From contig JAGHTW010000155.1 of the NCBI GenBank assembly GCA_018065145.1, positions 1-38,517 on the forward strand: a stretch of 38,517 nt of DNA, written 5' to 3'. Position numbers and translations under genes: made by a program. The notes under the pieces are model-generated. The model worked only from the letters and a program-made list of their open reading frames with translations, did not search any database and was not told the origin of the DNA. Position 1 is the stretch's first letter; each line of letters opens with the position of its first letter. The DNA is from Candidatus Prevotella equi. GTDB lineage: Bacteria > Bacteroidota > Bacteroidia > Bacteroidales > Bacteroidaceae. Shown here one piece after another: positions 1-7,024 of this stretch.

Positions 1-101
1 CAGACAGAAAAAGGGATCAGGACGTATGGGCAGACGCTTGAACAAAACACAAGCTTAAACGAGACGCAGCGTCTTGAATACTTAGAGGAAGAGCTTATTG
101 A
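1..101. repeat. Terminal direct repeat, left copy (circular overlap)
   Basis: These 101 bases are identical to 38417-38517. The repeat falls inside one continuous reading frame once the ends are joined, which is what an assembler overlap on a circular molecule gives. The unique genome is then about 38,416 bp. A packaged terminal repeat is possible but not needed. Confidence 0.95.
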
Positions 102-165
102 TGCGCTTATGTATATTGAGCATATCAAGGCAGGATTGAAAAGTCAGACTGATGACGGAAAGTAA
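1..165 (+). CDS. MazG-like NTP pyrophosphohydrolase, C-terminal part (continues from 38378)
   Basis: The open frame enters from the left edge and stops at 163-165. Joined to 38378-38416 across the circle it encodes a 67-residue protein. It carries a short all-alpha helix with the acidic motif LEEELIDALMYI, which matches the EExxD metal-binding helix of MazG-like phage proteins. Such enzymes hydrolyse nucleoside triphosphates to monophosphates and sanitise or adjust the nucleotide pool. At 67 residues it is near the short end of the family, so catalytic activity is not certain. It lies in the distal early operon, just before the putative late regulator. The family call rests on motif and size only. 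Confidence 0.6.
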   Translation, partial: QTEKGIRTYGQTLEQNTSLNETQRLEYLEEELIDALMYIEHIKAGLKSQTDDGK

Positions 166-181
166 TATATGAGGTGCAGCC

Positions 182-472
182 GTGAGGACTAGATATAAAA
201 AATATACTGACTACGGATTGACACAAGATGAAGTACGAGAGACATATGACTGGTTAAATACGCTTGCTGGAAGCGATTTAGAGATAGTTAAAGATATCAT
301 GGTGAACGAATTACCACCAAGCATCGGAGAGTACGTATTTATGGCCTTAACGCAGCGTAAAGGGTATTACAAACTGTACCACTTAGGTCTTGACTACTGC
401 AAAAGCGATTTCTACGGGTACAAGCGCAAAGGATTGTCTATAGCAAACACCTATATGAAAGGCGCTGAATAA
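182..472 (+). CDS. Putative ArpU/RinA-like late transcription regulator
   Basis: A 96-residue protein starting at GTG 182 behind a GAGGTG ribosome site. The C-terminal part (about residues 60-90, with SDFYGYKRKGLSIA) resembles the helix-turn-helix end of ArpU-type small phage regulators, where a helix is followed by an S/T-x-FY-xY-x-R/K-K-x-L pattern. It is the last gene of the long early operon and is followed at once by a strong terminator. That is the classic position of a phage late activator. Two promoters sharing an unusual upstream element (1561 and 12008) lie downstream in front of the packaging and capsid genes, and this protein is my best candidate for recognising them. The regulatory role is inferred from position and a weak motif. 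Confidence 0.5.
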   Translation: MRTRYKKYTDYGLTQDEVRETYDWLNTLAGSDLEIVKDIMVNELPPSIGEYVFMALTQRKGYYKLYHLGLDYCKSDFYGYKRKGLSIANTYMKGAE

Positions 473-480
473 ACACACGA

Positions 481-511
481 AAAAGCACGGAAACAAACGC
501 CGTGCTTTTTT
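481..511 (+). terminator. Intrinsic terminator ending the early operon
   Basis: AAAAGCACGG (481-490) pairs perfectly with CCGTGCTTTT (500-509) around a 9-base loop, and the stem runs into a T tract. It sits 9 bases after the stop of the putative late regulator. Confidence 0.9.
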
Positions 512-523
512 GCTGAAAAAGTA

Positions 524-552
524 TTGACATTATGTATATACTGGTATATAAA
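524..552 (+). promoter_or_regulatory. Sigma-A promoter for the small-gene operon 583-1535
   Basis: A perfect -35 TTGACA (524-529) is followed after exactly 17 bp by -10 TATAAA (547-552), just after a terminator and before a gene with an AAAGGAGG ribosome site. Unlike the late promoters it needs no activator by sequence. It could work in lysogeny unless the overlapping palindrome (535-550) is occupied. Confidence 0.85.
535..550. promoter_or_regulatory. Palindromic candidate operator over the -10 region
   Basis: TATATAC-TG-GTATATA is a perfect 7-bp inverted repeat with a 2-bp centre. It fills the spacer and covers most of the -10 box. The operon it precedes encodes two ribbon-helix-helix-type proteins, which commonly bind such short palindromes, so autoregulation is plausible. 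AT-rich sequence forms palindromes easily, so this is moderate evidence. Confidence 0.5.
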
Positions 553-582
553 TATATTATAATATTAAAGGAGGTACATGAT

Positions 583-945
583 ATGAAGTACTATTACAAC
601 GGAAAACTCGTAAGAACAAGTGAAAAACATATTTACACAAATGCAGTAATTGACAAGAGCAATGGAAAATGCATGGGATGCAGAAAAAACTATGAGCTGT
701 GCGTTGCTTACATTGAAAGCGAAATAAGTCGTTATAATGGATACATCAAATTCGTGAATGAAGCAATACATGCTATAAACGAAGGGAAAAGCGGATACTA
801 TTACAGATTCAGCGGACAGAAAAAATATCATGTATTCAAAGAGGGCGATACATTAGAGCACTATGAGGATCTTATGAACATGTACAGATCAAATCTGGAT
901 CACATAATAAACAATTACGAAGTTGTTGAACTGGAGAGCAAATAA
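583..945 (+). CDS. Hypothetical phage protein
   Basis: A 120-residue protein, unrecognised. I chose ATG 583 because an AAAGGAGG site lies at 567-574. The longer track start at 532 falls between the -35 and -10 boxes of the promoter and so cannot be used by that transcript. The protein is Tyr-rich, has three cysteines near residues 35-45 (CMGCRKNYELC) and a long amphipathic helical middle, and has no membrane segment. It is the first gene of a short operon with its own sigma-A promoter, ahead of two ribbon-helix-helix-like genes, so expression may differ from the flanking late genes. Confidence 0.75.
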   Translation: MKYYYNGKLVRTSEKHIYTNAVIDKSNGKCMGCRKNYELCVAYIESEISRYNGYIKFVNEAIHAINEGKSGYYYRFSGQKKYHVFKEGDTLEHYEDLMNMYRSNLDHIINNYEVVELESK

Positions 946-955
946 CTTTAAACCT

Positions 956-980
956 TGCTGGTGGAAAGGTAAAACCAGCA
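956..980 (+). other. Small hairpin in the intergenic leader
   Basis: TGCTGGT (956-962) pairs with ACCAGCA (974-980) around an 11-base loop, just before the GAAGGAG ribosome site of the next gene. There is no T tract, so it is not a terminator. It may stabilise mRNA or tune translation. Confidence 0.4.
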
Positions 981-992
981 GAAGGAGACAAT

Positions 993-1169
993 ATGAGAGT
1001 TACAGCAGATATTATCTATAAGCAGTACATTGATGCGCTTACAGACGACGCGTGGGAGGCTATTCCTGAAGAACTTAAAACAAGATTAGATAGTGCAAAG
1101 AACATTGATGAAATGATTGATGCACTGGCAGAAATTGAGAAATATTTTGACGAAATGTGGGAGGGTTAA
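993..1169 (+). CDS. Small acidic hypothetical protein (58 aa)
   Basis: This ORF is too short for the supplied track. ATG 993 follows a good GAAGGAGA ribosome site, and the frame runs to TAA 1167-1169, one base before the next start. The product is about 58 residues, acidic and predicted helical (for example DEMIDALAEIEKYFDEMWEG), with no cysteine and no membrane segment. Tight spacing with the next gene supports translation. I do not recognise the family. Its position between unknown and ribbon-helix-helix genes suggests a small accessory or partner protein, but no function can be assigned. Confidence 0.7.
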   Translation: MRVTADIIYKQYIDALTDDAWEAIPEELKTRLDSAKNIDEMIDALAEIEKYFDEMWEG

Positions 1170-1170
1170 T

Positions 1171-1350
1171 ATGGCAAAGGTTTACAGAAAACGCATTGAG
1201 ATCTGTTTGAACGAGAGGGAGTACAAATTTCTTGAATGGCTGGCAGATAGAGACGACGAAACATTCCAGCAAGAGCTGCAGCAGTTGTTCTATCTGCAGT
1301 TGCGTGAGGAAATGGATCTGTATGAGGATGAGATGAAGGAAGGTTTGTAA
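1171..1350 (+). CDS. Ribbon-helix-helix-like small DNA-binding protein (tentative)
   Basis: A 59-residue protein. I use ATG 1171 rather than the track start 1117, because the upstream codons overlap the previous gene and a GGGAGGG site precedes 1171. The sequence begins with a basic potential beta strand (KVYRKRIEICLN) followed by two helices, the layout of MetJ/Arc-type ribbon-helix-helix proteins. The C-terminus is acidic. The stop overlaps the next start by one base, so the two are probably translationally coupled. The pair could regulate the promoter at 524-552. The fold assignment is tentative. Confidence 0.55.
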   Translation: MAKVYRKRIEICLNEREYKFLEWLADRDDETFQQELQQLFYLQLREEMDLYEDEMKEGL

Positions 1351-1535
1351 TGGGGGCAAAGTACACAGATGCGCAGCACGCGGCAACAAACGCGTACAGA
1401 AGCGCCAGAGCACAGATCACTATATCTGTGACAAAGGAAGAAAAAGAGCTTATAGATCAGAATGCGAGGGATGCAGGAAAGAGTGTAAAGCAGTATCTCG
1501 TTGATCTGGCAAAAGCAGATGTGGAGCACGTGTAG
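1350..1535 (+). CDS. Ribbon-helix-helix (CopG/Arc-like) protein
   Basis: A 61-residue protein. After about 20 basic residues it shows a clear strand-helix-helix pattern: QITISVTKEEKELI, then a glycine turn (DAGKS) and the helix VKQYLVDLAKAD. This matches CopG/Arc ribbon-helix-helix repressors, which dimerise and insert the strand into the DNA major groove. It is the last gene of the 583-1535 operon; its stop lies inside the terminator hairpin. Likely a transcription regulator, perhaps acting on the palindrome at 535-550. No toxin partner is recognisable next to it, so I do not call it an antitoxin. Confidence 0.7.
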   Translation: MGAKYTDAQHAATNAYRSARAQITISVTKEEKELIDQNARDAGKSVKQYLVDLAKADVEHV

Positions 1536-1552
1536 GTACGTGCTCCTTTTTT
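1523..1552 (+). terminator. Intrinsic terminator
   Basis: GGAGCACGT (1523-1531) pairs perfectly with ACGTGCTCC (1538-1546) around a 6-base loop, followed by six T. It overlaps the stop codon of the ribbon-helix-helix gene and insulates late promoter 1 from upstream transcription. Confidence 0.92.
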
Positions 1553-1560
1553 GTTGCATA

Positions 1561-1599
1561 AAAGGTGCGTACTTTTTGGATTTTTAACTGTTCTATAAT
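1561..1599 (+). promoter_or_regulatory. Late promoter 1 (packaging/head operon)
   Basis: The 25-bp element beginning AAAGGTGCGTACTTTTT at 1561 is followed by -10 TATAAT at 1594-1599. There is no good -35 hexamer 17 bp upstream (ACTTTT). A second copy at 12008 differs at one of 25 positions and keeps exactly the same 33-bp distance from element start to -10. This looks like an activator-dependent late promoter. It lies immediately after a terminator and before the ParB/terminase genes. Confidence 0.75.
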
Positions 1600-1632
1600 G
1601 GAATATGACGGAGTATATCCGAAGGAGACAAG

Positions 1633-2670
1633 ATGCAGATTATCGAGAAAAAGCTAACAGATATTATACCATATGAGAAAAATCCGAGAAAAAATGATGC
1701 TGCTGTGCAGTACGTTGCAAACAGCATTAAGCAGTTCGGATTTAAAGTACCTATAGTGATTGATAAAAACGGCGTGATTGTTGCAGGACATACGCGCCAT
1801 AAAGCCGCAAATAAGCTTGGAATGGAAACAGTGCCATGCATTATAGCGGACGATTTATCAGAAGAACAAATAAAGGCTTTTAGAATCGCTGACAACAAAG
1901 TATCAGAGCAGGCAGAGTGGGATGAAGCTTTATTGATGGACGAAATTGAGGATCTGATTGAGTTTGATATGACTGATTACGGATTCGATTTTGTTGACAT
2001 TTTTGATATTGAGGAAGAGCACAAGAAAAACGCTGACGATACACAAAACAGGGTTGAAAACATAGAAAACCTTGCACTCGGTCAATTTGATGGCGAGGGT
2101 TATTACGATATTCCAAAGCTAAAACCAGTTTATGAGCTTCCAGAAATAAAGGAATGGATAGGTTTTAACTATGTATTGTCAGACGAAGATCCAACTGGAA
2201 AAGGTGTGCATTTCTTTATAGATGATTACCAGTTTGAACGTATATGGTCAAATCCTGAAAAATACGTTGAAAAACTCAAACAGTACGCTGCAGTTGCTAC
2301 ACCAGACTTTTCCCCGTATGGAGATATGCCAAACGCGCTGCAGATCTACAATCATTACCGAAAACACTGGGTAGGCGCTTTTTTACAAGAGCGTGGGGTT
2401 AAAGTAATCCCCACTATCCGCTGCAGTTCAGACAGAAGAAGCCTTGACTGGTATTTAGACGGAGAACCGCATGGCGGAATAGTAATAATTAGCTCCATGT
2501 GGGTAAATGATGAAAAGAAAGACAGGGTACTGGAAGAATACACAAAGATGTATGAGACATTAAAGCCTGCAAAGGTAATTATTTACGGCAAAAAAGTAGA
2601 CTGGCTGTATGGCAATGTTGAGTATATACCAAACTTTACGCAAAAAAGGTGGGGCGAAAACAATGGATAA
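1633..2670 (+). CDS. ParB-like nuclease domain fused to DUF4417
   Basis: A 345-residue protein with a GAAGGAG site before ATG 1633. Residues 1-95 form a ParB/Srx-type domain, with NPRKND near the start and the GHTRHKAA signature around residues 52-59. Residues from about 160 to 340 match DUF4417, with DYQFERIWSNPEKY, TPDFSPYGDMP and RKHWVGAFLQERGVKVIPT as landmarks. It lies first in the late packaging operon, just before terminase, where phages often carry ParB-like or methyltransferase genes. ParB-like domains are CTP- or DNA-related; DUF4417 has no established function. Role here unknown, possibly in DNA processing before packaging. Confidence 0.85.
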   Translation: MQIIEKKLTDIIPYEKNPRKNDAAVQYVANSIKQFGFKVPIVIDKNGVIVAGHTRHKAANKLGMETVPCIIADDLSEEQIKAFRIADNKVSEQAEWDEALLMDEIEDLIEFDMTDYGFDFVDIFDIEEEHKKNADDTQNRVENIENLALGQFDGEGYYDIPKLKPVYELPEIKEWIGFNYVLSDEDPTGKGVHFFIDDYQFERIWSNPEKYVEKLKQYAAVATPDFSPYGDMPNALQIYNHYRKHWVGAFLQERGVKVIPTIRCSSDRRSLDWYLDGEPHGGIVIISSMWVNDEKKDRVLEEYTKMYETLKPAKVIIYGKKVDWLYGNVEYIPNFTQKRWGENNG

Positions 2671-3040
2671 GGAAACACGCGGCGGCAGAAGAGTTAGAAA
2701 AAGAAAAAATGAGATTGTAAGAGCAATAATAACACTTGACAGTGGACATGTGATTGAATACGAAATCAAAAATGGATCAATTTACAGAGTTGATGGTTTA
2801 GAGATTGAAGAGGTTGAAACTACACTAAGCATTGATCAGATATTGCAAAATGCAAGATCAATGGGAAGTACAGTTGAAACATTTAACGCAAAGCAAGATA
2901 AGGAACTTCAAGAAAAAAGAAAGAAAGACCGTGAAGAAACTAATGAGTTTTTAAATGCGCACGATGTACAGAATAAAACAATGAAGCGCGGCACAAAAAT
3001 GAACAAAATCGCAAACAGACGAAGAAATAGGAGGCGATAA
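2663..3040 (+). CDS. Basic hypothetical protein
   Basis: A 125-residue protein. I take ATG 2663, inside the 3' end of the ParB-like gene, because an AAGGTGGGG site precedes it. The track start at 2609 would overlap 60 bases of ParB coding with no ribosome site. Both ends are strongly basic (GGRRVRKRKN and RRRNRRR), while the middle looks like a small beta region followed by a charged helix. This pattern suits a nucleic-acid-binding protein. It is coupled to ParB-DUF4417 and to the HExxH gene that follows. I do not recognise the family. Confidence 0.7.
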   Translation: MDKETRGGRRVRKRKNEIVRAIITLDSGHVIEYEIKNGSIYRVDGLEIEEVETTLSIDQILQNARSMGSTVETFNAKQDKELQEKRKKDREETNEFLNAHDVQNKTMKRGTKMNKIANRRRNRRR

Positions 3041-3042
3041 TC

Positions 3043-3711
3043 GTGGATAAAGATAAAAGAAAAGGCAAGAGAAAACTTAAGAACTCACAGGGCGAAGACG
3101 TAAAGATCAGAAAAGAACAGGATGTCTGGTCTGAAAGACATAATCCGAGCCAAGAAGCAGCGGTTGATCAGATCCTGACTGGTACGCGTGACATGAACGA
3201 CGAATACGGAATAATGGATAATGTTGACACTGTAAGTATTGCAGATATGGATAAAATCAATGTAATTGCATTTTACGACAACGAAGCAAACAAAATGGTA
3301 GTAAACAGAGCATTTACAGACATTGACGGAATTGAAGCTGCATACGCAGATTGCGTGGAAAAAGGATACCATCCTGCGCTTGGAGACAAGAGCGCTCTCT
3401 CTGCAGTTACGGCGCACGAGCTGGGGCATGCACTTGCTGACAAGATCAACGAAGCAAGAATGGCAAAAGGCGGCGGTGCAGAGGCAAATGAGCAGATCGT
3501 AAGAGATGCCTTCAATTCAATGGGAAGAAAAGATAAGTCACAGAGGGCACTGGATAAGGCGCGCGCTGGTATTAGTGGTTATGCAACAGAAAACTATCAC
3601 GAAACAGTCGCCGAATCAGTTGCTGACGTATACTGCAATGGCAAAAAAGCAAACAAATTTAGTCAGGCAGTAGTTAAGAGATTAAAAGAAGTAATGCAGG
3701 CCGAGTTATAA
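3043..3711 (+). CDS. Putative zinc metallopeptidase-like protein (HExxH)
   Basis: A 222-residue protein starting at GTG 3043 behind AGGAGGCG, two bases after the previous stop. It has an extended HExxH site, TAHELGHALA (about residues 124-133), and downstream HETVAESVADVY (about residues 186-197), where a third zinc ligand (E) is typical. This pairing is also seen in metallopeptidase-like domains attached to minor head proteins of other phages. The first 50 residues are basic and probably disordered. It lies between the ParB-like gene and terminase. It could process head proteins or act on a host target. No signal peptide, so it should act in the cytoplasm or particle. Confidence 0.65.
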   Translation: MDKDKRKGKRKLKNSQGEDVKIRKEQDVWSERHNPSQEAAVDQILTGTRDMNDEYGIMDNVDTVSIADMDKINVIAFYDNEANKMVVNRAFTDIDGIEAAYADCVEKGYHPALGDKSALSAVTAHELGHALADKINEARMAKGGGAEANEQIVRDAFNSMGRKDKSQRALDKARAGISGYATENYHETVAESVADVYCNGKKANKFSQAVVKRLKEVMQAEL

Positions 3712-3732
3712 AAAATAAAGGAGGACAAAAAA

Positions 3733-3873
3733 ATGGCAACAAAGAACACAGGAAGCAAGTCTAAGGGCGGATACGTAGAACCGACAAGTTATTTCTCAAA
3801 GGATCAGAGAAAGAAATATGGCCTCGGTGAATACGCAAAGAAAACCACAACAAAGAAAAGCGGCAAAAAATAA
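3733..3873 (+). CDS. Small basic protein (46 aa)
   Basis: Not in the ORF track. ATG 3733 follows AAAGGAGGAC, and the frame runs to TAA 3871-3873, 12 bases before the terminase start. The 46-residue product is Lys/Thr/Gly-rich (about one third Lys or Arg), with a short Tyr-containing centre (YFSKDQRKKYGLGEY) and a KKSGKK tail. It may bind DNA or be a small structural or packaging accessory. The ribosome site and spacing make it likely to be expressed; the function is unknown. Confidence 0.65.
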   Translation: MATKNTGSKSKGGYVEPTSYFSKDQRKKYGLGEYAKKTTTKKSGKK

Positions 3874-3885
3874 GGTGGTGATATA

Positions 3886-5469
3886 TTGGCAAACGAAGCG
3901 AATTTGATACCACAGGCGCATAAAATAACCGTAGAAGAGGCGTCGAAAGGCGGCAAAGCTTCGGTTGAAGCGCGCAGAAAGAAAAAAACAATGTCAGCGC
4001 TTGCCAGTATGATGATCAATGCAAGCCTAGAAGGAAAAGCAAAAGAATCAATACGGGATCAGTACGGAATAGCAGACGATGATATAACAGTCGCGTCTGC
4101 TATGATGGCTGGACAGATTAAGGCGGCCATGAAGGGCGATTCAAGGGCTTTTGGAATTATTGGCGCACTTGCACAGCAGGAAGAAGAGAAGAAAGCCAGA
4201 GAAGAGGCTGCGCAGGCTGCATTGTTAAAAAAGACATATCACATGGATTTAGACATGATTCCTGACAATTTCCATGCGCTTATACGTGATATAAGAGGGA
4301 AAAAACATCAGGAATATGTGTTTGAGGGTGGGCGTGGTAGCACTAAGTCATCAGACATATCACAGATAATTATTGAACTGATGCGGAATTATCACGACAT
4401 TCATTGTGTAGTTGTTCGTAAGGTGGGAAACACGCTGAAAGACTCAGTGTATTCTAAGCTAAAATGGGCGATAGGAATGCAGAATTTCACAGAGGAATTT
4501 GACGCGCATAAATCTCCTTTGGAAATTACTCTAAAGGCAACAGGCCAGAAAATATACTTCAGAGGCGCAGACGAACCAGAAAAGATAAAATCAATTTCAC
4601 CTGAATTTGGCTATATTGCAATTATATGGTTCGAAGAATTGGATCAGTTTAACGGGGAAGAGGAAGTGCGAAATATTACGCAGTCAGCTATTCGAGGTGG
4701 CGAACTTGCGTGGATATTTAAGTCATTTAATCCGCCAAAAACTGCAAACAACTGGGCGAATAGGTATGTGCAGATACCAAAAGCAAACATGGTTGTGCAT
4801 CATTCGACATATCTGGAAGTCCCTCCTGAATGGCTGGGCAAGCCTTTTATCGAAGAAGCAGAACACCTTAAAGAGGTAAATCCAGAGGCATATGAGCACG
4901 AATATTTAGGCATACCAAACGGAAACGGCGGAAACGTATTTGAATATCTGGAGATCAGAGAAATTACGGACGATGAAATAAAAGGCTTTGATAGAATTTA
5001 TCAAGGCCAAGACTGGGGATGGTTTCCTGATCCTGCAGCTTTTATCAGGTTGGCATACATGCCAGCGCAGGACATGATAGTTTTGATAGACGAGCATTAC
5101 GTAAACAAGACGCCGAACAAAGAAAACGCCGAGTGGATTTTGCAGCAGGGGTACAATGACTATGATATCATATGCGACTCTGCAGAAAAGAAATCTGTAA
5201 ACGACTATAGAGATTTAGGACTGCCTGCAAAAGCGGCCATAAAAGGCGCAGGAAGCGTTGAATATGGCATGAAATGGCTTCAGGGCAGGAGAATTGTTAT
5301 TGATCCGAACAGGACGCCGCATGCATATCAAGAGTTTACGCAGTATGAGTATGAACGCGACAAAGAAGGTAATCCTATAAGCGGTTATCCAGACGCAAAC
5401 AATCATTTGATAGATGCCACAAGATATGCTCTTGAAAGATTCTGCAACAAGAGAGGAAATATTGCATAA
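3886..5469 (+). CDS. terL: Terminase large subunit with fused small-subunit-like N-terminus
   Basis: A 527-residue protein with TTG start 3886 behind AGGTGGTG. Residues from about 110 form a PBSX/Terminase_3-type enzyme: Walker A GGRGSTKSS (about 150), Walker B IAIIWFEELDQF (about 245), then the nuclease domain with QDWGWFPDPAAF, ICDSAEKKS and NHLIDATRYAL carrying the metal-binding acids. It pumps DNA into the prohead and cuts it. Residues 1-105 (ASKGGKASVEARRKKK and onward) resemble a KGG-type protein that related phages encode separately upstream and that is sometimes called small terminase. No separate small terminase gene is evident. Its last base overlaps the portal start. Confidence 0.93.
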   Translation: MANEANLIPQAHKITVEEASKGGKASVEARRKKKTMSALASMMINASLEGKAKESIRDQYGIADDDITVASAMMAGQIKAAMKGDSRAFGIIGALAQQEEEKKAREEAAQAALLKKTYHMDLDMIPDNFHALIRDIRGKKHQEYVFEGGRGSTKSSDISQIIIELMRNYHDIHCVVVRKVGNTLKDSVYSKLKWAIGMQNFTEEFDAHKSPLEITLKATGQKIYFRGADEPEKIKSISPEFGYIAIIWFEELDQFNGEEEVRNITQSAIRGGELAWIFKSFNPPKTANNWANRYVQIPKANMVVHHSTYLEVPPEWLGKPFIEEAEHLKEVNPEAYEHEYLGIPNGNGGNVFEYLEIREITDDEIKGFDRIYQGQDWGWFPDPAAFIRLAYMPAQDMIVLIDEHYVNKTPNKENAEWILQQGYNDYDIICDSAEKKSVNDYRDLGLPAKAAIKGAGSVEYGMKWLQGRRIVIDPNRTPHAYQEFTQYEYERDKEGNPISGYPDANNHLIDATRYALERFCNKRGNIA

Positions 5470-6881
5470 TGAGTATTCTGAAGACAATAAAAGGATGGAT
5501 AGCAGGTATGTTCAAAGGAAAAGCAAAAGAACTATTTGACATTGAAACAATAACAACTGCAAAAATGGATAGTTTTGTCAGACAGTGTGTGAGAATATAT
5601 CAAGGCACTCCTGACTGGCTGGATGATGACGACGAAATAAAAACGATCAATTTTGCAGAGGTAATCTGCGCAGAGACGGCACGGCTTGCGACGTTGGCAA
5701 TCGGCGTAAGAGTTGACGGTAGCAGCCGAGCAGAGTATCTGCAGAAGCAGATTGACAAAGTATATTACAGCCTGCGCACGTGGGTTGAGTACGGCCTCGC
5801 ATACGGTACAATTGTATTAAAACCATCAACAGATGGAGTTGAGTTGTTCACAAATGAAAGATGTATTTTGACAGACAGAGACGGCGACAATGTAACGGGC
5901 GCTGTATTTGTTTTTAATGAAGAAGCAAATGACGTATATTATACGCGCTTAGAGTATCACAGATTCGCTGAAGATGGCGCATACCTGATTGATAATAAGT
6001 GCTTCAAAGGAAAAGCAGAAAACGACATGCGCGAAGCGGTAGGAATTGATCAAACACCGTGGGCAGGTCTTTTAGAGTCAGCAAGAATTGACAATCTTGA
6101 AAAGCCTTTGTTTGCGGTATTCAGAACGCCAAACGCAAACAATATTGAGCTTGACAGTGTGCAGGGAATGCCTATATTTGCAACAGCAATTGAGGAACTA
6201 AAAGATCTTGATATCGCATACAGCAGAAACGCAACAGAAATAAACGACTCAAAAAGAACCGTGCTTATGGATGCGGATAAGCTTTTCCCGTTTGGCAGGA
6301 TGTCAGATATTGCAGCGCTTGACAAAACAATCGCTACTGATCGCATGCGTGATAAGATGGGAATGCCAAAATATGTCAGAATGGTTGAGGGTGACGGAAA
6401 CACTGGATTCTATCAAGAAATCAATCCTACACTCAACACCGTAACAAGAGAAGAGGGCATAAATTTCCTGCTATCAGTAATTGGATTCAAATGCGGATTC
6501 AGTAATGGTTATTTTGTATTAGATCAGAAGACTGGCATGGTTACTGCAACTCAGGTTGAAAGTGACGACAGAAGAACAATTCAGACAATCAAAGACGTAA
6601 GAGACAAACTGCAGAAATGTATTGAGGATCTTGTTTATGGTATGGATATCATGGCGGATCTGTATTTCTTAGCACCAGTCGGCGAGTATGAACTTATATT
6701 CGACTTCGGAGACATTACGTATAACAGAGAAGAAGATCGAAGCAGATGGTGGAGCTATGTAATGAGCAACAAAGTTCCTGCGTGGATGTTCTTTGTAAAA
6801 TTCGAGGGAATGACAGAGGAAGACGCGAAAGCAATGGTATCGGAAGCGACTCCCAAAGAAGAGGGATTATTTCCTGAATAA
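5469..6881 (+). CDS. Portal protein (A118/SPP1-like)
   Basis: A 470-residue protein whose ATG 5469 shares one base with the terminase stop (TAATG). Length, position after the large terminase and sequence style (an early KTINFAEVICAETARLA helix, then DLDIAYSRNATEINDSKRTVL near the middle) match A118-family portal proteins. The portal forms the dodecameric ring at one capsid vertex, docks terminase and later the head-tail connector. No frameshift or missing segment is seen. Confidence comes from gene order plus overall resemblance; no single catalytic motif exists for this family. Confidence 0.9.
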   Translation: MSILKTIKGWIAGMFKGKAKELFDIETITTAKMDSFVRQCVRIYQGTPDWLDDDDEIKTINFAEVICAETARLATLAIGVRVDGSSRAEYLQKQIDKVYYSLRTWVEYGLAYGTIVLKPSTDGVELFTNERCILTDRDGDNVTGAVFVFNEEANDVYYTRLEYHRFAEDGAYLIDNKCFKGKAENDMREAVGIDQTPWAGLLESARIDNLEKPLFAVFRTPNANNIELDSVQGMPIFATAIEELKDLDIAYSRNATEINDSKRTVLMDADKLFPFGRMSDIAALDKTIATDRMRDKMGMPKYVRMVEGDGNTGFYQEINPTLNTVTREEGINFLLSVIGFKCGFSNGYFVLDQKTGMVTATQVESDDRRTIQTIKDVRDKLQKCIEDLVYGMDIMADLYFLAPVGEYELIFDFGDITYNREEDRSRWWSYVMSNKVPAWMFFVKFEGMTEEDAKAMVSEATPKEEGLFPE

Positions 6882-7024
6882 GTGAATATGGCCATTTTAT
6901 ACTTTCTTTCATAATGTATGACTTCAAATAACCTATCAATCACTTGATTTTGCGCCGCCAGAGGTGTGAGTTGTTCCAGCAACGAGAATAGGCTGGCTGG
7001 TCTCCTTTCTAAAAGAGGTGAAAT
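6882..7024. other. 143-bp gap between portal and minor capsid genes
   Basis: This is an unusually long gap for an otherwise gapless operon. I find no good start or ribosome site for a gene on the + strand; the longest frame after ATG 6887 has 8 codons. A weak hairpin CCAGC/GCTGG lies around 6976-7001. The AAAAGAGGTG site at its end serves the next gene. The content is otherwise unexplained. Confidence 0.4.

Noticed and set aside
1350-1535. Antitoxin of a toxin-antitoxin pair
   Set aside because: It is RHH-type, but no neighbouring gene looks like a RelE, MazF or similar toxin.
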